Source: Protostelium mycophagum
Taxonomy: Eukaryota > Evosea > Variosea > Protosteliida > Protosteliaceae
Length of the DNA stretch: 64,000 nt
Direction of reading: 5' to 3'
Assembly: GCA_002081555.1 (NCBI GenBank)
Contig: KV921225.1
Location: 1-64,000, forward strand
Of the stretch, positions 40,791 to 52,082 are shown piece by piece. The notes under the pieces were generated by a model, which searched no databases, was not told the origin of the DNA, and saw nothing but the letters and a program-made list of their open reading frames with translations. The translations under genes and the position numbers were made by a program. Position 1 is the stretch's first letter. Each line of letters begins with the position of its first letter.

Positions 40791-43700
40791 TTATACTCGA
40801 TTCACAGGATCTTCATCTACAATGGCCACTACTTCGTGGAATTCCGTCCCAATCGGCAGTTCAAACGACTCGCTCATTGAATCCTAGATAAAAATCAGAA
40901 TTTTTCTAGTCTTTCAGAAATCCGGAAGAAAATTCTTCGAAAGAATCTGTTCCGTACCGCTTTTCTCTTGACAATTTCGATCGCTTGTGCCAATACCGGG
41001 TCGCTACCGCTGTGTCCAATGGCTTCGATTACGGCAGGGGAGAGGAAATAGTTTGGTGCAGATTTGTTCCAAGCTTCATAGTGCCCTCTTGTGGGGATGA
41101 ACAACATCCAATCGTCGACTTTGAAACTGCACGATGTCAGGTTGTCGACGTTCTTTACGCGGGAAAACACAAGTTTGAAAACTCACTTTGACCTGGCGAT
41201 GTTTGGTTTTGTTGGGATTGGAATTCCTCCTGATGACTTCGTCTCCAACATGAATTTCAAATTTTCGTTCTGGCGCCAATGAATTTCCCGCCAATTTCAT
41301 TTTCAAAATTCAAAATCACCTCTTCCCACATCCTGTTCTGCTTCTGTTTACAACTCTCCAACTCGAGCTCCAACGCCTTGACTATATTTTTAGACAACGC
41401 GCCTTCGTTTTGTGCACTGCGCAGTTCGTCGGTCCTCTTGCTGAGCGCGGCTAAAAGCGCTTCTGTCTGTGTTTCCTTTTGTCTCAACTTCATGGCCTCC
41501 GCCGTGACCGCCTCAAAGTCCGATTTTATCTTGGACATTTCCGAAGTCAAAGTGTCGATTTCCAGTTGTAGATGCTTCTTCTCTTCTTCGACCTGGGGGG
41601 TTGAGCGTTGTAGATGGAAGATGGGAAATTCTTACCTGTTGTTGGATGCGCTGTGCCTCCTCCATTCCTTTGCGGTAATTTTCAAGCGGTTTGACGAGGT
41701 CCAAATATTTGGTCCGAAGGGCACCCATCTGTTTCTCCTGTTGAGCTTGAGTTTTGAATTTTGAAATTCAAAATTGTAAACAGAAAAAACGGCCAGAAAA
41801 CGGACCTTCTCGGCGATGATTTTCGCGTGCTCTTCCTTGATCTGTTGTAAAGCGTCGTCTGCCTTCTGGCCCTGCTCTGCGCTCTGCTCGGCAATTGTAG
41901 ATTGGTATAATTTGTTGGTTTTTGTCATCTACAACGCGTCAGTTTGATTGGTCGAATTTTGTATTCAAAATCTCCCTCTCTTTTTATTAATGTTATGACA
42001 ATCTGCAACGATCTTACCTCGTGATCTTTCTCTGAAATTTCCGAACGAAGTTTTTGGATTTCATTACGTAATTCGTTCAATTGTTGCTGCAGTGTTTCTA
42101 CCTCTTGGTCCTTCTTCTCTTTCTCTTCGTTGTTCTGAGATATCTCGACGTTTAGTTGTGACATCTCAGTGTTTAATTGAGATATCTCGGCATTCAATCG
42201 AGATATCTCGGCATTTAGTCGAGATATCTCTGCCTTTTGTTTCGTGATTTGGTCACTCTGTTGCGATATCTCCATGTTTTGTTGAGATATCTCATTCTTG
42301 TGTTCAGATATCTCTGTGCTTTGTCTTGATATCTCCGTCTGTTGTTGCGATATCTCCGTATTCAAGCGTGATATCTCATCTTTGGACTGTGAAAACTCTG
42401 TGTTGGTTCGTGTTTCCTCGTCATTCTTCTTTGTAATTACTTCTTGCAATTCAGATATCCGTAAAGTGGCCTGCGATATCGTCAAATGAGCGCTCACATG
42501 TTTACGAATAATTTCTGTCATACGGGAATATTTCTGTACCACAAAAAAGTGTATTCTGACATTAATTTGTCCAAGAGACTTCGGCAAAATAAACAGATGA
42601 TGACAAATAATCACCTTAGAAAGAGCATCCTTCAGCATCTGGTTGTTTTGATCTTCAGATCTCTGTCCGGATCTAAAATTCTCCAACTCCTCGCTCAGTC
42701 TGCTCAGCTCTTCTCTATCCTGTTGTAGTTCTCTGTCGTACTGCTGGATGGTGTTTGTGGCATTGCGAAGGGCTTCTCTTGTGATTTCTGAGTCGGCTTC
42801 CATCTTCTATTTGATATTAATAATGTGAACATTTGTTTTCATGGTGTTCTTCTGAAAACAATATTTTTTGCGATTTCTTCACCACAGGTGACTTTGTGTG
42901 ACTTTCCTACAATCTAAGTGTAGAGCAAAAGAACATTAATTAAAATACAATTGATTTCGTAGACAGCATAATTTCCCAAGATTTCTTACCATCATTTGGT
43001 TCTTGAGGTACTCCCTCTCCCGCTCGAATTCTCTTCTGTCCTCCTCCCCCTTCTTCGCCTCTTCCACTGACATGCCCGATGAGGAATTCGCTTGTTCCAG
43101 TTCCTTCTCGGCAGTCTCCCACTTGGTTTTGTAGTACCTCGCCATCGCTTCAGCCTTTTCCATCTGAGGATATGTGCTGGATAATTTGGCCTCAAGTGTC
43201 TCGATCCGCTGGCGGTAATCTGGCGCAGGGTCTTCTGAGATCTGCGAATGCGAGCGGGAGCGGTTGAAGGGGTTGTCGAAGGATTTGGGTGGTGATGCAC
43301 CGAAATTTCCCTCTGTAGTTTTTCAGCGAGAACCTGAGGAAAAATGGACGTACGTGAACTGGACAATAATTTAATTTGGTTGATTAGTCTCTCATTTTCT
43401 CTCTCCAATTCCGTCATTCTGCTCTTCTCTATGAAAATTAGAAAATTTCCAAAAAAATCAAAACAATAAATGATTGAAAAGCCAATAAACATTGTTGTAG
43501 ATGGAAATCACTCACCCCTACCCTCGTTATCTCCAAGCGTCGACAATAAAACAGACAATTCTTCCTCCTCACTCTGGCTGCCTCCACCAGCCCCCTCGAG
43601 CATGATATTAGGCAAAGCATTATCGAAATTTGGGAGTTGTAGTTCGAGGACCGGAAGTTCTTGTGTCAAGCCCGGGATCAAATCTTTGGGAATGAATCGG

Positions 43701-45693
43701 CCGTAAGAATGGAGAAAACTATGGCGCCTGGTGGCTTCTTCTTCGCGAAGTTTTAAGACGCGCTGGTTGATTTTGCTCATGAATGCTGCCATTAATTTTC
43801 CGAATTTACGGCGGCGAGACACCTTTTTCAATTCAATGTTGAACGTTCTTTTAACATTCCAATTATTACCTCATCTAGAGAAGCTCTATACGCAGAAGGC
43901 ATGGAGGAGACATAAACCAGTTGTCCAAAAGCGACCTTCTGGCGGCTTAGTGCTTCGTTGTAGAGGATGATTTTGTTGTACTGATCCCTGACCATCCCCT
44001 GAATCGACGCGATAGACCTCAGTCTCTCGTGCACGCACCTAGACAACCGCGTCTACAACGAGTCAGGTCACATTTATTCTGAAATTTTAAGGAAAACTCA
44101 CTTTGGATTGGGCGCAGTAACCCATAATGTTTTTCATGGTCTTGTCATGTTCATGCATCAGCGATAAATGCCTCGCGTGTTCATTCTTGATGTCTTCAAA
44201 ATTACCGCAGATCCCTCCGGGGATCTGCTTCACCTTTGCTTGTTCTACGGACTGCCTCACATTGTTATAATCTGCGGAATGTTGGAAAAAGCTTTACAAA
44301 CGTGACAAACCATTGGAGAAAATGGAGAAGCGCAAGGCGACCTCTGCGGCGATATCGCTAGCCCTTCTGAACTGAGACCGAAGAGTCGTAAAGCTGAGAG
44401 GATCAACACCAGTAATTTTCAGGACAAAAGATCTGAAACTCACTCTACGTCGATGGAGAGATTATTCTTGTTTTCTTGCTCAACAGATTCTTGCAGATAA
44501 TTGTGTTCTTTGTCCAAGTCATTGATCAAATTGACCAACCCGCCTGAATAAGTTGATCAATATTTTATTTAATTTTCACCTCCAATGAATTTTGCAGTAT
44601 TATTCTGTTGTGTACAGAAAGAAAATATTATGACAATTATACAGTACAATAAAAGATTCCAACTCACTGTGTTCAGAGGAACATTCCTCAGCCCATTTTC
44701 TGAGCTTCAGCTCGGGCACAAAGTCAGCCAGTGTCTCTTTGTTCGGTCTGACCAAAGCTTGATGCAATCTCGTCTCTTTCAACTTTGTTTCCGTCAGTTT
44801 GAAAAATTCCCATGGCACATCACCTTCTGCATGTTGTCGTGGAAGGCCTGCAGGTGCTTTTCGTGCTTTTGAAACACTGGCTTTCTGTAGTTTCGAAACT
44901 CTGTGTGAGCCCTGTTTAATTGACTGTACAAGATTAAAATAAGATTTTATATAAATTGAACGTGTCTTGCCTCGCTTGGTCGTTAAGGTTTGCCACTGCG
45001 ACTTCAAGTCCTTGTGCTTGTGTCTCTTGTTCTTGTATGCAGCTCTTACAGATCTCTATACGTGCTTCGACTACCTTTTTCATCGCCTGTTCATTATGTC
45101 ATGATGACGAAATCTTTGATAGAGAGCCTCTTTGGTCAATCAAAGAAGGTCATACGTACCTCTGCTGTGTTGAGGTCACCTTGAAATTGATTTTCGAACT
45201 TTAAGAGGGCCCACAGTAGTGGAGATCTCTCCCACTCTTGGGCTTGTGGCAATGGTGGTGCGGGCGTAACTATTACTGGAGTTATGGACGTGATCATCAC
45301 GTAGATCATTCATATTAAGAATGATCACCTTTTAATTCTACTGGAGGTAAGATAACTTCTCCCGGTATTGGGGCGTCTGGCTCAGTAGATTTCTTATCGT
45401 ACAGAAAGACACTCTTTTCGTGCTGATTTTTGTTAAAATGATGATTATATATGGAGAAGGACGTACAGAGGGCAAGCCATAATGGCCGAGTGGAAAGCTC
45501 CTCTCCAATTTTTGGCCGCCACACAAGAGAACTTGATCCTCTTTGGGAACGCCAGATGATTGTGACAAGGCTTCTTTGAGTCTGTCTACGCTGTATAATC
45601 GATCATCAATTGTGTGGTCATAAAAACATACGTGAAGGAGGCATCGGCGTCCACATTGAAGATGACTCCCGTATCCGCTCGGCGGATAAACAT
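40791..45693 (-). CDS. ATG11/FIP200 (RB1CC1)-like autophagy scaffold
   Basis: ATG11/FIP200 proteins scaffold the ATG1/ULK1 kinase complex and bind cargo receptors. The N-terminus is a ubiquitin-like domain (MFIRRADTGVIFNVDADASF, VDRLKEALSQ, GVPKEDQVLLCGGQKLE, FLYDKKSTEPDAPIPGEVIL), as in ATG11/FIP200. A helical scaffold follows, with RRRKFGKLMAAFMSKINQRV and REEEATRRHSFLHSYGRFIP with KDLIPGL, the conserved ATG11 block before the coiled coil. Then long coiled coils, including a pure 7-residue repeat (SRLNAEISRLNAEISQLNTE, 42.1-42.4 kb). The C-terminus is the Claw-type domain: FKVDDWMLFIPTRGHYEAWN, KSAPNYFLSPAVIEAI and SFELPIGTEFHEVVAIVDED, stop TAA at 40,791-40,793. Both diagnostic ends are present, so the identification is firm. 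About 15 or more introns. Alternative: a fungal-type ATG11 rather than FIP200; they are homologous. Confidence 0.88.
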
Positions 45694-46398
45694 CTTCTCA
45701 CAATTGTCTCGAGTAACTGATAGAAAATCAATCAATGATTAATTCATCATCCAAATATAAAATGTCCAGCAACATCACTCTATAGAAAATACTCAAGTCT
45801 TTGACTCTGATCATTTATAATTTTGAAAATGACAATCCCTCTCTTCTCAATAAAGAGGACGATGACAACACAAACATGTCTATTCAACTCTTTTTTTCCT
45901 TCAATATGCTCTTCAGTGCCTCACCTCCTCTCTATATGATCACCGAAGATTGTTTCGAGTTTTTGTCTGTTTGCTGAATGTTTGGACTTTTCAGCGTGAC
46001 TCGGTAATTACCGCGAAAAACTGCGTCGCTTCCTTTATGAGGGAAATTTCGGTCACTTCGAGGGAACAGCCTCCCCATGCAACCACGTAAGGTCCGAGTT
46101 CAATCTTCTATCTGAGTCCAGTTTTGACTATTAATCGACAAGTGTTATATCATCTTATTTCATACGTGATTTTGTACAAGACGTTAGAAAGTAACTGAAG
46201 TACGATTTCTGATACAAAAAATAATTCTGGCAATATATCTATGGACAACTTTTGATGAATCACTTCGTGATGATGGATATGGGGAGACCAAAAGATCATC
46301 TGTACATGACCCATTTGGAAGGAGCATTTTTATTTGAATAAGCCCAATCCGGACAACTACCATTTTTCCGTCGCACCAGCAGAAGAACTTCAGTCACG
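45694..46398. promoter_or_regulatory. divergent promoter region, ATG11-like and LITAF genes
   Basis: A 705-bp region between divergently transcribed genes. It contains GGTAATTACCGCGAAAAA (about 46,003-46,020), one of the dispersed TTACCGYGA words. No coding potential recognised; core promoter elements cannot be assigned. Confidence 0.4.
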
Positions 46399-46892
46399 AT
46401 GAACCCCCAACAAGACTTTGTTCATGCCAAAGCCACCCCAGAGGAGAGTGAATCCGTGGGTTATTCTTATGGACAGACTGGATATGAGCCCGCTCCACAG
46501 CAACATCCTTCTCAGCAGATCTTCCCACAACAGCCACACCATGGACAACCTCCAGTGAATCCGATCGTGATGGTCTCTCATTGTCACTCCGTCCGCTGGA
46601 CAGAGATGTAAATGAGCGTCAATTTTGTCATCTGATCCGACGCAGCCCTCAAGGACATCAATGTCAGTTCTGCCATGCCAACGTAATCACCTATATAACT
46701 CATGAAAGTGGACTTCTCACTTGGTTGGCATGCGGTACGATTATAACTGGCCTAAATAACGCTCATTTAACATTAGGTGGTCTGTTTTTGATTGGATGTT
46801 CTCTCGGTTGCTGTCTCATTCCCTTTTGTGTGGATTCAGCCAAAGACATTATCCACATGTGTCCCAACTGTCACAAACCTGTCGGGAAGTGA
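46399..46892 (+). CDS. LITAF-domain membrane protein
   Basis: LITAF (SIMPLE)-type proteins are monotopic zinc-binding proteins of late endosomes and lysosomes. A Pro/Gln-rich N-terminus (YGQTGYEPAPQQHPSQQIFP, QQPHHGQPPVNPIVMVSH) is followed, after a small intron (gtaaatgagc...gacgcag), by QGHQCQFCHANVITYITHES (first CxxC), a hydrophobic membrane-inserted stretch (GGLFLIGCSLGCCLIPFCVD) and the C-terminal DIIHMCPNCHKPVGK (second CxxC, HxCPxC motif). About 150 residues, the usual LITAF length. Both zinc half-sites are complete. TGA stop at 46,890-46,892. Confidence 0.93.
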
Positions 46893-47319
46893 GTGCCCCA
46901 TTTCAATGATGGATGATCTGAACAGCAACAGAAAATCTAAGATCTGAGCGAGTATTGCTTTGTCATAAACTCTCTGCTCAAAAAACAATGAAATAAACAG
47001 TGACTATCAATATAATTATTTTTATTTCAAATTATTCAACTTTTGGATCGCATTGACTCAGTCTCTTCGATCTTCCTTGTCTTTCTGAAACGCAGAAGCT
47101 TCTCGTGCTTCTGCTGTTCATGTGGAAGTCCCAGACAAAGCGATGTCGACATTGCAGAGAAGCGTCGACATTCAGCCGTTACAACAACGCAACATTCGAG
47201 CTTGGTGTGCCGGCTGAGAGGTGCGCCATCTTGTGATAGAGACTAATCATTTTCATCTCCACATCATACATATCACAGATGGAGTGTAGTGTATTCAAGC
47301 CACGGCTCATTTTATGTAG
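46893..47319. other. intergenic region without a recognised gene
   Basis: A 427-bp spacer. A short open frame near 47,043-47,246 (Cys-rich LKRRSFSCFCCSCGSPRQ) has no recognisable domain and is probably spurious. It should hold the LITAF 3' end and the MORN-gene promoter. Confidence 0.4.
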
Positions 47320-50300
47320 ATGGACGATAAGAATCGTGAAAAGATAAAGAATCTGGCGAATCGTCCATTTCGATCGCTCCCGGTGGCTGAAGACTTGCCT
47401 CGACTTCTAAAGCACATCAAAGTCTTGCAGACAGTGCAACAGACGGGTTCTCCCACCACAAGGTGACTCTTTCGGCAACCGCCTCTTGATTTTTATGTGA
47501 TGTCATCATTTCCATATCTTGGGCTGGTGATGTTCTTTGCATATCATCGGCTGTGTTTAACCGCTTTAACTGCGGATTGAACCGATATGTCTGTTTCTAT
47601 ATGTTTCATTGAGATCGCCAAAACCTAAATTTGGAGGATGAAATGTAATGCCACTGTGAGCTGCAAGGCCGCAGCAAATACATCCATAAAATGATTTGTC
47701 AGTTGCAGCTCCATCACGATCCTCAAAGACAGAAGGTGTCGGATCATGATGTAACAACACATTCCATTTCTTTTTTGGCAGCTACAATTGTGTAGAAGCA
47801 TTATTCTTACGCACTGTGTCAGTCCATTTAGCCAGATTTTATTTTGAGTTAGAGCCGCAGCGCTGACGAAAAGAATTCTCCAACGGCTGAGTGGACTTTG
47901 TGGCCTTTTAGCTTTCAGAATAAACTCGAAGGCAGACCCGCAGCTTCTGAAGAGAATCCGTTCGCCTGCAGCTCAGCTGCAATACATGCAGTGCACAAGT
48001 GAATTTATACACGGCATCATCAACGTTCATCGCGCTGCGGCAAAGCCGCTGGAACACACACGTGGCACAGACTATGTCTATAGATCTCGTGCACCTCTGA
48101 ACGTGTGCAGCACCAGACAGCCGGAGAATCTGCAGCACTCTTTCAAGCAGTTTTTCACACAGACGTCCAGGCCCATAATCCAATACGAGGCCAACAGCAA
48201 TCACACACTCTTAGACTCTTTATACCATCTATTATTGGTACTGACAGGGCTATTAGAAGGTCCACTTCAGGTGATCATACGATGAAATTTCCCGGAAAAA
48301 TTCAAGAAGATTCACTGAAATTTCGTTGAAATTTCACAGCCGGATTTGGTACGAAGAACGTTTGATAGGCATTTTAGAATCTCCACAAATGATTTGAACA
48401 CACCACGTGACACCAATTCGCCACGCATCAGAGCCTCTTCGGGTACCTTTTCATTCATGGAACAAACCTATTGTCTCGTTGTAGATGAGATATTTTAACT
48501 TTGGAAATAGAGATTTTCATTCATTATTTTTAGATGTAGATTTATTTATGAATAAAATTGATTAAATTTTATAGTATCAGTCGCTGTAGATCCGTCTCTC
48601 TTACTCATCAAGCTGAGTGACATCCCCGACCCAAAACTACAAGAGGCGTTGCTATTTTTACCCACCGTCTACAACGGCAAGGACGCATCAGAAAAAGCAA
48701 CTATACTGTTCAGGTGCGAGTTTCAATCATTTGAAATCCGAATTTTGGCGCGAAATTTTTTTGAAGGTTTGAAACTGAATGAAATTTTTGGCGGGAAAAT
48801 TAAAATTTGAAAGGTTGGATAAACCAGCAGTGGACATCTCCATGACAATTGGTAACGGTCCTCTGCGTGTAGAACACTTGAAGAATCTGGACGAAAAGGT
48901 CAGTTTGTAAACTAAAAACACTCGAGTGATTCACGAAAGACTCTTCTTACCGTGAACTTTCGCAGTAGTTACCGCGAATCTTTCACGCAATATCATTCAA
49001 AAAATTCAATTAAAAATATTTTTAGTGTTTTTTAAATAAATTTCCAGGAATTAAAGCCAGATTGCACGATTAAATGCCAGAGCACCGTACTTACCGCAAT
49101 CATCAGTGGCGCAATGCAGGCACAGGTCCGTAATGACTCCCGAAATTTCCCCACATATTTCGGAAATTTCCGTGAAAACTCACGGAAAATTCAGATGGCG
49201 GTGAAGGGAAAAATGATGCTCGTCGACGACTTGGAGAAGCTGGGTATCTTTGCCAAGATGTTTACCTTTGACCGAAAGGTATTCGACAATTTCAAAACGA
49301 CCAGGGCACTACAAACTGCCAAGGACAGACAGATGACCAGGTGAGATGTCTCGATTTTTTGTCAAAGTTGTTGGTGTGATGTCTTATCGTGGGTATCTCG
49401 AATTAAACTTCCATTAAAATTTTATTAAAATTGATAATGTTATTATTATCCGGCGAGGTACTCCCGGTACGGAACGCGAGTGTCGCGGTAAGGTGGTCAC
49501 CGGGGTGACAGATTCTTACCGCGATGGTCGCGTCGCTTACCGGGATGATTGAAACATAATTGGTCATTATCGATTATTTTCAAAGTGTACAAATTGGTGT
49601 ATAATAATATTTTTGGGGTGTTAAATCGTGCAGGTCAGCAGGCGAAGACACTGTCAACGTTGGTATAAATTTGAAGAAGTATTTGGCAGAGGTAATTTTT
49701 ATATACAAAGTCTCTATGTGAATTTTCCCTGAAAAATCACGTGAAATTTCAGTTCTTACGCACAAAATGAAATTATCTGATTTTTGAATTTTTCCCGCCA
49801 TTTCTACTTTTCAAAATTTAAATTACGATCCAGGTCCTCATGGAGGACAGCAAGGTGGTCTGGTTGTTGAAGTTATGCAATTCTGCAACAATTTCTCCCG
49901 CCATTATCGAATTAAAATTCGCCTTGGGGGTCAAACACATGACCAAAGACGTGCCAAATTCCTGGAAATTTAACGTAATTTTCCGAGAAAATTTGGTGGA
50001 AATTGTGACGGGCAAGACGGAGGAGGAGCTCAAAGGTGAAATCCCCGCGATTTTTTCTGAATTTTTTTGGGCATCTACAACGATGTAGATTGATTGGAGA
50101 TAGGGTCATTCAGATATAGATGGGTGTTGACTATATTATACGATCCTGGTACCTCTCCCACCGTTTCAAGCATGGAGTTTCAATCCATACAGCTCACAGT
50201 GAGATTTCTGTGAAATTTCAAGGAGATTTTCGGGAAAATTCTGACATGTGTCAGGTGACTGATATCATATTTGCTCCCGAGACATCTGAAGAACGAAGAC

Positions 50301-51706
50301 AAGAGGTGATTGGATTTTATTCAATTGATTTTATTGTGGATTTCTCTCCTATCTCTCGAAGTCGCGGTAACGAACACGTTAATTACCGAGAGCTAACCGT
50401 GTTGCAAAACTATGCGAACAGTTTTTTTATAAAGAATAAAAGATTTTCAGGTCAATAAAATACTGGACAAGTACAGAAATAATTCCACAATAAATCCTGC
50501 AAATTTCCCAGCTGTCCCTTTCGGCTCATCTACAACGACCGAAAACACAAAAATCATCAATTTCCCGAATGGAGGTGAATTCCCTCTGCGGGAAATTTCT
50601 GACCGTTGTAGATCGATACGAAGGAAATGTTAATATTATGGGACAACCACACGGAAGTGGGATCTACACCACTCAACAGTGAGGTTTTTTACGTTCATCA
50701 TTTCAATGCATTGTTGTGTGGATCTGCAGCTCTGCTGCGGGGGGTATTTTAGTGTAGCTTCAATTAACGCCGACATTTCATATGAAATGTCATAACATTT
50801 CGTCATGACATCTCATGACATCTCATGACATCTCATGACATCTCATGACATCATCTCATGATATCTCAGGGGAGACGTTTATCAAGGCGATTTCTTTGAT
50901 GGAGACAGAGAGGGTCAAGGCGTTTTGACGTTGAAAGACGGCACAAGATACCAAGGCCAATTCCAGTATGGCCTGCCCAATGGGCAGTGTGTTCAGGTGA
51001 TGACCTCATCATGTCTCATTGAGATGAGAATGACAGTTGTAGATATCACCGAATGGAGAATTATACCACGGCTCTTTCGAAAACGGGTTCTACAACGGTG
51101 AAGGTTTCTGGAGCAGGTAGATTTCTCCACTTTTCCCAGAAATTTCCTTGATTCTTCTCAAGATTTTCTACAATTTTTCTTTCAGATTTCTGGTAAAATT
51201 CACTGAAACTTCTAGTATTGATGGAAGCACTTATTCCGGCCAATTTAGGATGGGCAAAAGGGAAGGCCGTGGAGTCTTTTCATCTGAAAATAATTTGGTT
51301 CGTTGTAGTTACAATTGTAGATCTGACTCACCCTCAGTATGATGGTAGTTGGCTTGACGGACTGTTTCACGGTAAGGGCACGTACATGCTCGCGTCACGT
51401 GATGTATACGAGGGAGATTTTCGCGCGGGAAAATACCACGGGCTGGGAAAGTGAGATATCTCGCCATGTCATCCAGCCAGTATGACGACATCACACTCAC
51501 AATCCAAAAGGTATACCAATTCTACAACGGGCGAGATCACGGAGGGTCAATTCTTCGAAGGAGTGGCAAAGGGTGCCAATGTCCAAGAGACGCTGAACAA
51601 TGAAGGCAAAGACAAGTTGAAAGAAAAATTTGACAGGTGGAGAGAGGACAACGCAAAGAGGGTTGAGGCCAGGAAGAGAATCTTGGCACAGCTGCAAAAG
51701 ACATGA
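47320..51706 (+). CDS. MORN-repeat protein with a long unassigned N-terminal region
   Basis: MORN repeats bind lipids or act as scaffolds at membranes and the cytoskeleton. The likely start is MDDKNREKIKNLANRPFRSL (47,320). The first two thirds, in many small exons, are helical and unassigned (LDSLYHLLLVLTGLLEGPLQ, LLLIKLSDIPDPKLQEALLF, VKGKMMLVDDLEKLGIFAKM, VVWLLKLCNSATISPAIIEL); armadillo/HEAT-like packing is possible. From 50.6 kb come at least five MORN units: YEGNVNIMGQPHGSGIY, YQGDFFDGDREGQGVL, YQGQFQYGLPNGQ, YSGQFRMGKREGRGVF, YDGSWLDGLFHGKGTY and YEGDFRAGKYHGLGK. It ends in a charged helix (NNEGKDKLKEKFDRWREDNA). Introns are striking: one (48,271-48,339) holds three GAAATTTC words, another has 10-bp TCTCATGACA repeats. 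Exons between 47.47 and 47.98 kb are uncertain. Confidence 0.7.
48271..48339 (+). other. intron made of GAAATTTC words (example)
   Basis: This 69-nt GT-AG intron of the MORN-repeat gene contains three exact GAAATTTC palindromes (48,284-48,291; 48,317-48,324; 48,328-48,335) and ends GAAATTTCACAG. It is the clearest example of an intron class seen across the window. Confidence 0.75.
50783..50869 (+). repeat. TCTCATGACA tandem repeats in an intron
   Basis: Four perfect 10-bp TCTCATGACA units (50,811-50,850), flanked by degenerate TGTCATAACATT and TCATCTCATGATATC words, make up the 3' half of a MORN-gene intron, which ends ATATCTCAG. Confidence 0.85.
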
Positions 51707-52082
51707 TAAACTGTAAAAGTACCTCTAAGTCGTACAAAATGGTCGTGAATTGTCTGCTGAAAGCACTTTGAAGCAGTGGGAAATTGAACAGAATTGAGCT
51801 CAGAGCACCTCTGCGTTGTAGACAGGATTATTGCTTGGGACCTCGAAATATTCACTCACTGCTGAGACACCTTTTGACACCTACGACATCATCTACCGGG
51901 GGCGGAAATCCGTGATTAAACACCCTCTGGATATGGAACCGAGCAGTCTCTCTCATTAACAAAGAGTGATATGGGCGGATCTTTAGACAGTTCCAAGTTA
52001 TTAATTAACCGCAAATTTGGGCGGGCATTAAAACACGAAAAATTTCTTTGGTAGAAATCATTTTCAACACCACACCAAGCAG
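51707..52082. other. intergenic region
   Basis: A 376-bp spacer between two plus-strand genes. It contains one CGTTGTAGA word (51,814) and otherwise no recognisable element. It should hold the promoter of the secreted-protein gene. Confidence 0.4.

Noticed and set aside
42115-42420. GATATCTC array considered as a CRISPR-like or microsatellite array
   Set aside because: It has a perfect 21-bp coding period and reads as heptads in the ATG11 frame; there are no spacers and the host is a eukaryote.
47566-48204. Minus-strand open frames near 47.6-48.2 kb
   Set aside because: Plus-strand exons of the MORN-repeat gene explain the coding signal; the minus frames have no recognisable family.
50800-50860. 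TCTCATGACA repeats considered as an operator array
   Set aside because: They lie inside an intron of the MORN gene and grade into the TGTCA-word intron class.
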